The notes below the pieces were generated by a model that saw nothing but the letters and a program-made list of their open reading frames with translations, was not told the origin of the DNA and made no database searches. From assembly GCA_030424825.1 (NCBI GenBank), contig JAUHWE010000008.1, positions 1-21,322 of the forward strand: 21,322 bases of DNA, read 5' to 3'. Shown here in pieces: positions 6,467 to 15,700 of the stretch. The stretch comes from Verrucomicrobiia bacterium. GTDB lineage: Bacteria; Verrucomicrobiota; Verrucomicrobiia; Opitutales; Opitutaceae. The stretch's first letter is position 1. Every line of letters begins with the position of its first letter. The position numbers and the translations under genes were made by a program.

Positions 6467-7906
6467 CTAGGCGAGGATCTCTTTGACGACATGGCCGTGG
6501 ACATCGGTGAGGCGGTACTGGCGGCCTTGGAAGCGGTAGGTGAGGGCTTCGTGGTCGATGCCGAGCTGATGGAGGATGGTGGCTTGGATGTCATGAACGT
6601 GAACGGGGGCTTCGGCGATGTTGAATCCGAAGTCATCGGAAGCTCCGTGAATGTGGCCCTTTTTGATTCCCGCTCCCGCCATCCATAGGGAGAAGGTCTT
6701 CCCGTGGTGATCCCTTCCATAGGCGTCCGGTTTAGGGTTGCCCTGGCCGTAAACCGTGCGTCCAAACTCGCCTCCCCAAATAACCAAAGTGTCGTCCAGC
6801 AGTCCGCGTTGTTTCAAATCCATGACTAGGGCAGCGCTCGGCTGGTCCGTGTCGCGGGTAGATACGGGAAGCCGCTTTTCCACGCTCCCGTGGTGATCCC
6901 AGCCGCGGTGGTAGAGCTGTATAAACCGGACTCCGCGTTCTGCGAGACGACGGGCCATGATGCAATTGGAGGCAAACGTTCCCGGCTTCTTCGAATCGTC
7001 ACCATACAATCGATACGTGGATTCCGGTTCGTCGCTCAGATCGGCGAGATCCGGGACGCTGGTTTGCATTCGGTAGGCCATTTCGTACTGAGAGATGCGG
7101 GCCTCGATTTCCGGATCGCCCACGCGTTGATGATTTGTTTGGTTGAGGCTTCCCAGGTGGTCGAGAAAGATGCGACGTCGCTCGGAACTCATGCCGGGAG
7201 GATTTTTCAAATAAAGCACCGGGTCGTCACCACCTCTAAGCTGTACACCTTGGTGCTTGCTCGGCAGGAAGCCGGATCCCCACAAACGGGAAAGGAGCCC
7301 TTGACCGGCCGAGCCCTCACTGGCCACGGAATTCATGACAACGAAGGAAGGGAGGTTGTCGTTTCCGCTTCCGAGTCCGTAGTCAATCCAGGCTCCCATG
7401 CTGGGCCGACCGGGCAGTTGGCTTCCGGTTTGGAAGAAGGTGATGGCAGGGTCGTGATTGATCGCTTCGCTATGGACCGAGCGAATGAGGCAGATTTCGT
7501 CAGCGATGGTTTTGGTCCACGGCAGCAGTTCGCTCATTTCCATGCCGCTCTGACCCGCGGGACCGAAGGAGAACTTGCTCGGGACGACGACGAACCGGCT
7601 TTGATTGGAGACCATGCCCGTTACGCGCTGTCCTTGAAAAACGGATTCAGGAACGTCCTGACCAAATCTTTGGGTGATTTGCGGTTTCGGATCGAAAAGG
7701 TCGAGATGCGAAGGTCCTCCTGACTGGAAGAGGAAGATGACCCGTTTCGCTTTGGCTACATGTTTTGACGCGGGTGAGAGCTTGCTAGCGGCGTAGCCAT
7801 TTTGAGAAAAGAGAGAGCCAAGTGCAGCGATACCCACGCCGTAAGCCATTTTGGTGAGAAAATCGCGGCGGGTAGTGGGATGGTTGAAGTTGGAGCAGTC
7901 GTGCAT
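6467..7906 (-). CDS. DUF1501 family protein with Tat signal
   Basis: 479 residues. A twin-arginine signal opens the protein (TRRDFL with R13-R14, then hydrophobic YGVGIAALGSLF), predicting export of a folded protein. The body is DUF1501: VIFLFQSGGPSHLDLFDPKP near residue 60, the middle QLYHRGWDHH, then DTLVIWGGEFGRTVYGQG, DHHGKTFSLWMAGAGIKKG, and the C-terminal HDIQATILHQLGIDHEALTYRFQGR...LTDVHGHVV. The fold is related to alkaline phosphatase/sulfatase enzymes, but the reaction is not established. Only 1 bp separates its ATG from the stop of the upstream PSD1 cytochrome gene; this pair is one of the most common gene pairs in planctomycetes and verrucomicrobia. Intact and of normal length. An antisense frame of 277 codons is a shadow. 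Confidence 0.93.
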   Translation of the reverse strand: MHDCSNFNHPTTRRDFLTKMAYGVGIAALGSLFSQNGYAASKLSPASKHVAKAKRVIFLFQSGGPSHLDLFDPKPQITQRFGQDVPESVFQGQRVTGMVSNQSRFVVVPSKFSFGPAGQSGMEMSELLPWTKTIADEICLIRSVHSEAINHDPAITFFQTGSQLPGRPSMGAWIDYGLGSGNDNLPSFVVMNSVASEGSAGQGLLSRLWGSGFLPSKHQGVQLRGGDDPVLYLKNPPGMSSERRRIFLDHLGSLNQTNHQRVGDPEIEARISQYEMAYRMQTSVPDLADLSDEPESTYRLYGDDSKKPGTFASNCIMARRLAERGVRFIQLYHRGWDHHGSVEKRLPVSTRDTDQPSAALVMDLKQRGLLDDTLVIWGGEFGRTVYGQGNPKPDAYGRDHHGKTFSLWMAGAGIKKGHIHGASDDFGFNIAEAPVHVHDIQATILHQLGIDHEALTYRFQGRQYRLTDVHGHVVKEILA

Positions 7907-7907
7907 G

Positions 7908-10900
7908 CTAGCCTTTGGTCAGGGATTCGTCGAGGTTGAGGATTAGGCTCATCACGGCGGTGTAGGCAGCGAGTTCTATGGGTGAGTAGCCGGTGGATAC
8001 GTCAGATTCGCCGACCGAAAGCAGGGCCTCTGCCTCGGCGGGCGCGGCGCGGAAGGACGCGTGCATCTCGTCAAATGCCTGGACGAGCACGCTGGTTTCC
8101 TGAGAGTCGGGAAGGCACCCCGTGGCCATTTGAAAGGCTCGTTGAAGTCGAGCCTTTGTTCCGAGATTGTTTTGCGAAAGCATTTTCTCCGCCAGCCTAC
8201 GAGAGGCTTCCACAAAAGTGGGGTCATTCATAAGGGCAAGGGCCTGTAGCGGTGTATTCGTACGGGAACGACGGACCGTGCAAACTTCGCGGTCGGGCGC
8301 GTCGAAGGTTGTCATAAACGGATGGGGAACGGTCCGTTTCCAAAAGGTATAGAGACTGCGGCGGTAAAGGTCGGGGCCTTCGCTCTGGATCCACTTGGTG
8401 CTAGGGTAGTCGGCTCCCACGACTGTGCCGTTGTAGAGGTTCTCGGGCTGGTAGGGGCGCACGCTCGGTCCTCCGATTCTCCTGCTGAGTAGCCCCGAAA
8501 GCGCGAGGGCTTGATCCCGGATCGCTTCGGCAGGAAGGCGGAGGCGCGGGCCTCGGGCGAGAAGCCGATTGTCCGGATCAAGCGATTTGAGCTCGAGAGG
8601 GACATCGGACTTCTGGCGATAGGTTCGCGAGAGGACAATCTGTTTTAAGAAGCGCTTAACGTCCCAGCCCGATTCCTGGAAGTCAACGGCGAGCCAGTCG
8701 AGCAATTCAGGATGGCTTGGATACTCGGACTGCACTCCGAAATCTTCTGAAGTCTTAACCAGCCCGGTACCGAAGCACTGCTGCCAGAATCGATTGACGA
8801 CGACTCGAGCGGTGAGGGGGTTCGCTGGTTGCGTGAGCCATTGGGCGAGGCCAAGACGGTTTTTAGGAGCGCCGTTTGGCCATGGGGCGATCCAGCTTTC
8901 CGGAACGCCCGGTTCCACGCGTTTGCTGGGCGAATCATAAAGTCCTCGATTCAGTACGAAGGTGGCGCGTGGATTGTTTCGCTCCTCCATGATCATGGTT
9001 GTGGGAAGGGAGGCTTCGAGGGCGAGAAGATCGGCTCGCGCCTTTTCGAGATTCTGGTTCAGGCGAATCCATTTCGTATCCGAAAGCTGAGTGAGCGTAG
9101 CGGCTTTGATCCGTTTTTCGAGTGGCTGTTTCGCGTCTAGGAGGGGCAGGGCCAGAGCGAGGGCTTTGCTTTCGAACAAGGCCCCGACCTCCGCGTCGTC
9201 GAGAGCTCGGTCGAACTGGGCGATGTCGTCCATCTCGCCAAGGAAGCGAGTCCCGTCGGAACGCGAGTCAAAACCGAGATTCGTAGAAGGTATCCCCTCT
9301 TTGGGCACATCCTGTAGGCCATCGTGGAGAATTTTCCGCCTTTGTTCGACACCATCCACATAGACATGAAATCGCGAAACGGGGGTGTAGGCATTGTCTT
9401 CGGGGCGCCGTCCCGCGAAGACGATTGCGACGTGACTCCAGTGATCCGGCTCAATTCGGGCTCCGGTAGTGCGAGCGATCGCCGCATAAGCCGGGTAGCG
9501 CTTGGCGAAGGCGAACTCAATTTCGCCCTCGACGAGACGAATGTCCCAGCCTTTGCCGTAGCTGGAACTGCTTGGAGCAGCGTCGAAGGTGGCATTCGAA
9601 ATCAAGGGGGCGTTGTTCGGGCTGCCCGAACCGGGACGTATCCAAAACGCAATCGTAAAGGCATGGGTCTCTTCGGCGTAGCCGATTTTTTTCGCCCGTA
9701 CTTGACCGATGGATTGGGAGCTGGTGGCCGTGAGGGTGGGATGAACGATTTCAGGTTCTGATTCAGTCAAACCGGTCCGTTCGAGCGGGCCCGCTTCGGT
9801 GACTTCGCTATCGTTGATCTGCCAATGGGGCACGGGCAGCTGGGTAAGCAGGAATTCTCTTCGTTGATTTGCTAAAACCTTGAGATCGCCTGACAGCGCC
9901 GCGTCTTCCAAGTAGCGGTCCCGCTCGAGCTCAGCTTGATTGAAAGCAATCTCGAGGCGGGCTAGTTCCTGTTGCTGTTCTGGAGTAGGGGCAGGGATCA
10001 GAGGCACGGCATTCGCTACGCGGCCATCCTCTCCCAATTCGGTCACATTGTTGAAAAAGGCGAAGAGCCGGTAGTAGTCTTCCTGGGAGAAAGGGTCGTA
10101 TTTATGGTCGTGGCACCGGGCGCACTCCGTGGTTAATCCCATCCACACCATTCCGACGGTGCGCACTCGATCGGCCACGTATTCGACGCGATATTCCTCG
10201 TCGATGATGCCCCCTTCGGAGTTGATGCCGTGGTTTCGGTTGAACCCGGTTGCAATGAGCTGCTCGATCGTCGGATCGGGCAGCAAGTCGCCTGCGAGTT
10301 GCTCGGTGATGAAGCGGTCGTAAGGCAGGTTCTGGTTGAACGCGTCGATAACCCAGTCCCGCCAGCGCCACATGCTTCGCGTGCTGTCGTTGTTGAATCC
10401 ATGCGTGTCTGCGTAGCGAGCGGCATCCAGCCAGTCCGCAGCCATTCGCTCGCCGTAGTGAGGGGAGGAGAGGAGGCGATCGACCTGGCGACTGTACGCA
10501 ACGTCTCCCGATTTGTTGAGATCTTCGGTGAAAAGCTCTAGCTCATCGAGCGTGGGCGGGAGGCCGGTCAGGTCGAACGAAACGCGTCGCAACCACGCTT
10601 CAGGCGCAGCCTCTTCGGAAAAGGCTAGGTTTTTCTCAGCGAGCCTTTGCGCCACGAACGCATCGATGGGGTGTTCAAACCCTTCGGGAAGGTTGCTCTT
10701 TGCCGGCGGCAGGAAGGCCCAGTGCGTGTCGTAGTCTCCGCCCTGCTCGATCCAGCGGCGGAGCGTTTCCCGTTGCCCGTCGCTCAGCGAGCGATTCGAA
10801 TCCGGCGGAGGCATTACCTCGTCCGGATCGGAATGGGTTACTCTTAAATAGAGTTCGCTTGCTTCTGGGTCGCCAGCCACCACAGCTGCGTAGCCTCCCA

Positions 10901-11195
10901 AGTCCACGTAGGCCCCGCTGGGAATATCAAGCCGCAACTCCGCTTTCCGTTTGTTTGCGTCCTGTCCATGGCAGTGAAAGCAGTTCTCGGCTAGGATGGG
11001 GCGAACGTCGTGATTGAAGGAAAGAAGCTCCGCGTCGCGGGCTAAAAGCGGAGACAATTGCAGGATTCCCAGGCAAATGATAGCGAGGGCGATCTTGGGA
11101 TATGCGGGTGGGTAAAAACGATTCACTTTTGGTGTTAATACACGGATTGATGGGGAATTTATTAGTGTAAACGGGTGATTAACAGGTGAATTCAT
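7908..11195 (-). CDS. PSD1-type planctomycete cytochrome c protein (PSCyt1-DUF1549-LamG-DUF1553)
   Basis: About 1095 residues. After an N-terminal stretch of ~33 residues comes a membrane/signal segment (KIALAIICLGILQLSPLLA). PSCyt1 follows, with heme motif CFHCH (C72, C75, H76) and MPPPDSNRSL. DUF1549 spans roughly 176-385 and carries a second CxxCH, ECARCHDHKYDPFSQEDYY (C358, C361, H362). A LamG/concanavalin-like domain spans about 485-685 (FTIAFWIRPG ... HVYVDGVEQ ... GEMDDIAQFDRAL). DUF1553 follows (NNPRATFVLNRG ... RVVVNRFWQQCFGTGLVKTSEDFG ... TPLQALALMNDP). The open frame extends to a GTG at 11213, but ATG at 11195 is preferred because GAGG lies 8 nt upstream of it; ATG 11201 is too close to that site. 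The product is exported and probably heme-binding, and is co-transcribed with DUF1501. It likely acts in extracytoplasmic oxidation or polymer breakdown; the substrate is unknown. Confidence 0.92.
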   Translation of the reverse strand: MNSPVNHPFTLINSPSIRVLTPKVNRFYPPAYPKIALAIICLGILQLSPLLARDAELLSFNHDVRPILAENCFHCHGQDANKRKAELRLDIPSGAYVDLGGYAAVVAGDPEASELYLRVTHSDPDEVMPPPDSNRSLSDGQRETLRRWIEQGGDYDTHWAFLPPAKSNLPEGFEHPIDAFVAQRLAEKNLAFSEEAAPEAWLRRVSFDLTGLPPTLDELELFTEDLNKSGDVAYSRQVDRLLSSPHYGERMAADWLDAARYADTHGFNNDSTRSMWRWRDWVIDAFNQNLPYDRFITEQLAGDLLPDPTIEQLIATGFNRNHGINSEGGIIDEEYRVEYVADRVRTVGMVWMGLTTECARCHDHKYDPFSQEDYYRLFAFFNNVTELGEDGRVANAVPLIPAPTPEQQQELARLEIAFNQAELERDRYLEDAALSGDLKVLANQRREFLLTQLPVPHWQINDSEVTEAGPLERTGLTESEPEIVHPTLTATSSQSIGQVRAKKIGYAEETHAFTIAFWIRPGSGSPNNAPLISNATFDAAPSSSSYGKGWDIRLVEGEIEFAFAKRYPAYAAIARTTGARIEPDHWSHVAIVFAGRRPEDNAYTPVSRFHVYVDGVEQRRKILHDGLQDVPKEGIPSTNLGFDSRSDGTRFLGEMDDIAQFDRALDDAEVGALFESKALALALPLLDAKQPLEKRIKAATLTQLSDTKWIRLNQNLEKARADLLALEASLPTTMIMEERNNPRATFVLNRGLYDSPSKRVEPGVPESWIAPWPNGAPKNRLGLAQWLTQPANPLTARVVVNRFWQQCFGTGLVKTSEDFGVQSEYPSHPELLDWLAVDFQESGWDVKRFLKQIVLSRTYRQKSDVPLELKSLDPDNRLLARGPRLRLPAEAIRDQALALSGLLSRRIGGPSVRPYQPENLYNGTVVGADYPSTKWIQSEGPDLYRRSLYTFWKRTVPHPFMTTFDAPDREVCTVRRSRTNTPLQALALMNDPTFVEASRRLAEKMLSQNNLGTKARLQRAFQMATGCLPDSQETSVLVQAFDEMHASFRAAPAEAEALLSVGESDVSTGYSPIELAAYTAVMSLILNLDESLTKG

Positions 11196-11213
11196 CACCA
11201 TGACCTCGCTCAC

Positions 11214-11528
11214 AAATTTGTCGACCGATTCTTTGAAAATTCTAGAGCAAGCCGACGTTTCGGGGCAATCGTCTGATTGGATCCAATCTAGTTTCGCCGC
11301 AGCGGTACAGAGATTGCGTTGGAGGCCTTCACATTGGTGAACATTGAAATGAAGAAATTATTCATTTGATTGCTCATCGCTATTTGTTGCAGTGGGGCGA
11401 TGAAGGTTGCACTTGCAAGACGGAGGCTAATTGTCTCGCAGCTCAAGCTTTGATAACAGTCATTCTTAGTTGTTTTTACAATCCCACGCGTCTTAAGGAA
11501 TAGCTTCTACGGTCCAGATATAAATTAG
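11214..11528. other. Divergent intergenic region with palindrome and a broken small ORF
   Basis: 315 bp between the leftward PSD1 operon and the rightward SGNH operon, so it should hold promoters for both. A perfect 14-bp palindrome, GATTGGATCCAATC, sits at 11275-11288 and could be an operator. At 11349-11453 a frame reads MKKLFI, a TGA stop, then LLIAICCSGAM and a tail to TGA: this looks like a signal peptide broken by one nonsense codon. No confident -35/-10 boxes were found. Confidence 0.4.
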
Positions 11529-12773
11529 ATGATTCCAGGATACCGCTTAACACTCATAAAGGCATCAGTTACCCATACGTTCCTTTCAATTTGTTTGCTC
11601 GCTGTCGCTTCACAATTAAGTGCAGCAACGTTCGAGCTTAAAAACGGAGACCGCGTTGCTTTTCTAGGCAGCACGTTTTTCGAGCATGCTGTTCGATTCG
11701 GGGAGATTGAGACCGCCCTCACGTCCCGTTGGCCGGATCGTCACATCGTGTTTCGAAACATTGGCTGGGCAGGCGACAGTCCTGAAGGCAGAGCCCGGGC
11801 GTTCTTTGATCCCGTCGACAAAGGATTCGAGAACCTGAAAATGCATCTCCAGATTGCCAACCCAACTGTTGTGCTCCTGTCCTACGGATCCATGGCAGCC
11901 TACGAAGGTAAAGCGGGGCTGAAGCCATTTATCGATCGCATGAATACGCTTATCGATGCGATTGAAGAAAGCGACGCTCGAATCGCAATCCTCTCGCCGA
12001 CCCCCAGAGAGTTTAAAGAACTTCAACTGCCAAACCCGGAAGCCCAAAACAGGGAGCTCTCGGTCTACGTCGATGCGCTTCGCTCGATCGCTGAACGTCG
12101 GGGGGCATTCTTCGTCGACCTGTTTAACACTTTGGAAACGCGCTCTCGAGAGAGAGGGACGAGGGCCATAACGACGAATGGCGTTCACCTGAACGAGTAC
12201 GGCTATCACTTGACTGCGGAGCGAATCGCTCAAGCGCTTTCGGGTTACTCGAACGCCAAGTCGCTCGAGATTGGACGCGGAAATGCGGTCAAGGAAGCGG
12301 CAGGGGTATCGGTACTCGGTGTCGAAAGTTCCGAGGGCGACATCGAGTTGCGGCTAAAGGACGAGCGACTGAGCTTGTCGCCGTTAAGTGGGGACTATTC
12401 TCAGAATTTAAAGCTCGCTCTGGCGAATTTGCCACGCGGAAACTACGAGCTCGTTTACGAAGGGAAGGCGATTGCCACAGGTAGCGCCCAAAAGTGGAAA
12501 CGGGGAATCCAGCTAGCTTGGGAGCCATCAAACGATCGAGCGATCCAGTTGCGAGAGGCTGTCAAGCGGAAGAATAAGCACTTCTTCCATCAATGGCGCC
12601 CACAAAACGAGACTTATTTGCGCGGTTTTCGAAAGCACGAGCAAGGGCAGAACGCCGCCGAAATTCCGCTGTTTGACCAGTTTATTGAAATGGAAGAAGC
12701 AAAAATCGACGCGTTGAAGAAGCCGCAAGCCTACACCTTGGTGCTGAGAAAAGTGAAAGGCGGTGAAGGATGA
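11529..12773 (+). CDS. Secreted SGNH/GDSL-hydrolase-like protein with altered catalytic motifs
   Basis: 414 residues with a signal peptide (hydrophobic core about 17-31, cleavage near SAA 33). The SGNH architecture is clear: GDRVAFLGSTFFEHA (block I, residues 40-54), FRNIGWAGD (block II), VVLLSYGSMAAYEG (block III) and NGVHLNEYGYHLTAERI (block V, H220). Several catalytic positions are not canonical. Block I has G47-S48-T49 where GDS is expected, block III lacks the usual Asn (M122), and Asp before GVH is replaced by N217. PVC relatives of this clade are known to vary in block I, so loss of activity is suspected rather than shown. Residues beyond ~240 form a helical/beta C-terminal extension ending in a charged tail (EEAKIDALKKPQ). 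The stop overlaps the start of the next gene (ATGA), so translation is coupled to the PVC heme protein. It would be a periplasmic or surface carbohydrate-binding or esterase-like partner. Confidence 0.85.
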   Translation: MIPGYRLTLIKASVTHTFLSICLLAVASQLSAATFELKNGDRVAFLGSTFFEHAVRFGEIETALTSRWPDRHIVFRNIGWAGDSPEGRARAFFDPVDKGFENLKMHLQIANPTVVLLSYGSMAAYEGKAGLKPFIDRMNTLIDAIEESDARIAILSPTPREFKELQLPNPEAQNRELSVYVDALRSIAERRGAFFVDLFNTLETRSRERGTRAITTNGVHLNEYGYHLTAERIAQALSGYSNAKSLEIGRGNAVKEAAGVSVLGVESSEGDIELRLKDERLSLSPLSGDYSQNLKLALANLPRGNYELVYEGKAIATGSAQKWKRGIQLAWEPSNDRAIQLREAVKRKNKHFFHQWRPQNETYLRGFRKHEQGQNAAEIPLFDQFIEMEEAKIDALKKPQAYTLVLRKVKGGEG

Positions 12774-15700
12774 GTTTCATTGGAAAACGTATGGCCGGCG
12801 CTGGCGCCGTGCCGCAAAAACGACTTGAGATTTTCTTACGCGGCACGGCGCCAGCGCCGGCCCTACGTTTGAAAGGCTTGGCTTTTTCGCTATTTGCCAC
12901 CCTATCGCTTCTCTCACTCGTATCCCCCTCCATCGCCCAGCGTGCGTTGACCGACATCCCGAATCCGGATCCTGAATACCAGCTCAGTAAACTGACTGCG
13001 GCGGACGGGTTTGAGATTTCCCTTTTCGCCTCCGACCCCTTGATCGACAAGCCGTTGGCCATGAGTTTTGACGCGAAAGGCCGGCTCTGGGTGGCGAGTA
13101 CGACAACGTATCCACATATCAAGCCGGGAGAGCTACCGTCTGACAGAGTCTACCGGATTGAGGACACGGACGGGGACGGCGTGGCTGACAAACGGACCGT
13201 GTTTGTCGACAATCTCCTGATACCTACCGCTGTCCTCGCTACGCCGGAAGGGGTGTATGTAGGCAACTCGACGGACCTGATGTTCTACGAGGACGCCGAC
13301 GACGATGGAGTGGCCGATAATGAGCAAGTACTTCTAACCGGTTTCGGAACGGAAGACACTCACCATATTGTCCATACGCTTCGAGCGGGCCCGGCCGGCC
13401 GGATCTACTTCAACCAGTCGATCTATATTCACTCGTACATCGAAACGCCGCGCGGAATACGGGAATTGAAGGCGGGCGGAGTGTGGCGCCTGCGCCCGGA
13501 AACCATGGAGCTCGACGTCTTTTCGAGAGGGCTTTGGAATTCATGGGGACACCAGTTTGACGAGTGGGGCCAGTCTTTCCAATCGGACGGAGCCGGGTTT
13601 GAAGGGATGAGCTATTCTTATCCAGGGGCGATTTTCGTTCAAGCGGTAGGCTATGACCGTTATATGAAGGGGCTGAACCCAGGGCAGCCAAAATTTAGCG
13701 GCCTCGAGATCGTTGCGGGCCAGCAGTTTCCTGAGGAATGGCAGGGACTTCTCATCGCCTGCGATTTTCGCGGCAACCGAATCAGCTCCTTTCAGCCAGT
13801 TGATTCCGGAAGCGGGTTCCTGTCGAATCAGCAGGGAGACCTGGTCACAAGCACGCATGGAGCCTTTCGGCCTATCGATCTGCAGTTCGGACCCGACGGG
13901 GCCTTGTATGTGGCGGACTGGTACAACCCGATCATCCAGCATGGTGAAGTTGACTTCAGAGACGAGCGACGGGACCGCAGTCGCGGCCGCATTTGGAGAA
14001 TAAAGGCGAAGGACCGGCCTTTGATCCAACAGCCCCGCTTGGCCGACGCGTCCGTTGCGGAGCTGCTAGATTTCTTGAAGGCGCCGGAATCATGGACTCG
14101 AACCCAGTCCAAACTGCTTCTCAAACACAAGGGGGCGAAGGCAGTGCTTCCGGAGCTCAAACGATGGGTGGCGCGCCTGGATTCGGAAGATCCGCAGATC
14201 GACCGGTATGTTCTGGAAGCCCTTTGGGTTTCACAGTCCGTGGGTGAGCCCGACTTGGAACTCGTTCAACGACTGTTCGATTCCGAAGATTTTCATGCCC
14301 GTTCGGCAGCGGTCCGGGTTTTAGAAGAGCATCCCGAGCGGATCTCGGGCGTCCTCGGCTATCTGCGACGAGCGGTCGACGACGACCACCCTCGCGTACG
14401 TCTCGAAGCTTTGCATGTTCTGCGGGCTTTAGGAGGGGCGGAAGCGGCGAAACTTGCGCTGCAGGTATATCGGCCGTCGATGGACGAGGCGACGGATATC
14501 GCGCTTTGGAATACGGTTCGGGTGCTGGAGTCGGACTGGTTGCCGGAAACGGTGAAGAATCCGATGTTTTTCGGCAGGGATACTCGGAAATTGGTTTACG
14601 CGATACGCAGTTTGAATCGAGCCGATGCCCTGGCACCACTGGTACGTCTGTGGAAAGAGGGCGGGATTGCCGATGATGTCGCGGCTGAAGCATTGACGCT
14701 GATGGGTGAGCTCGGAGATTCCAAGGTGCTTAGTGATGTATTCGAGGCAAGCGTACGGCTCTCATCGAAACGGGCGGAAGACGTGCCGGGCATCTTGGAC
14801 GCGCTGGAGCGGTCCGCCTCGGAACGAACGGTACAGCCCGAAGTGTCGACCGGAGGGATTGAATCTCTCCTGCAAAGCGAATCCGAGGCGATTCGCGTTC
14901 GTGCGGCGAGACTGGCGGGGATCTGGAAAGCGTCGAATGTGGCGCCGCAACTTGAGTCGATTGCCGGAAATGAAGACACGAGTGAAGCGTTGGGCAACGC
15001 GGCTGTGGAAGGTCTGGTTCAAATGGGATCGGCGCAATCGGAACGTGCCCTTGCTCACTTGGCAGGGGACAGCCAGCCCTTCAAGATTAGGTTGCGGTCT
15101 GTGGCGGGATACGCCCGATCCGATCCAAAGGCGGCGGCTCCCTTGGTGGTGTCGGTCTTGGCGTCTGCAAAACCCGGCGATGATGCGAGACCCCTGTTTA
15201 GGCCGTATCTGGCGAGGTCAAACTTTGCGGATATACTGGCCAGTGCTTTGGAAGGCTCGACGGTAAACACTGAAGTGGCAACCGAAGTAATGCGATTGTT
15301 CAGTTCGGTTGCCTTCGACATTGGCGGGCTGGAAAAAGCGGTGCAAGATGCGGCGGGCATCAAGCCTGTCGACCAGACGATGGATGCCGACGAACTGGCG
15401 GCGTTTATTGAATACACGAATGAAGTGGGTGATCCGGCTAGGGGAGAAGAGGTGTACCGCCGTGATGGACTCCTCTGCCTGACTTGCCACGCCATTGGCG
15501 GATCGGGAGGCTCGCTGGGACCTGACTTGACGAGTCTGGGGGCGAGTGCCCCGATGGACTACATCATTGAATCGCTTCTGCAGCCGCAGAAGAAAATCAA
15601 GGAAGGCTACCACGTGGTGAGCGTCACGAAAAAAGATGGCTCAACGCTAGCGGGTACCTTGGCACAGCAGGATGCTCAAACGGTCACCTTGCGAGACACT

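Noticed and set aside
6302..6688. 128-codon frame with natural-looking text (PEGKVLDVAQLYWDQAIEAG)
   Set aside because: Its second half is antisense to the DUF1501 3' end, and its first part begins in the REP-like hairpin. No family is recognised; at most a remnant.
6890..7723. 277-codon open frame on the plus strand
   Set aside because: It lies wholly antisense to the well-supported DUF1501 gene, has no family resemblance, and follows from the codon bias of the true gene.
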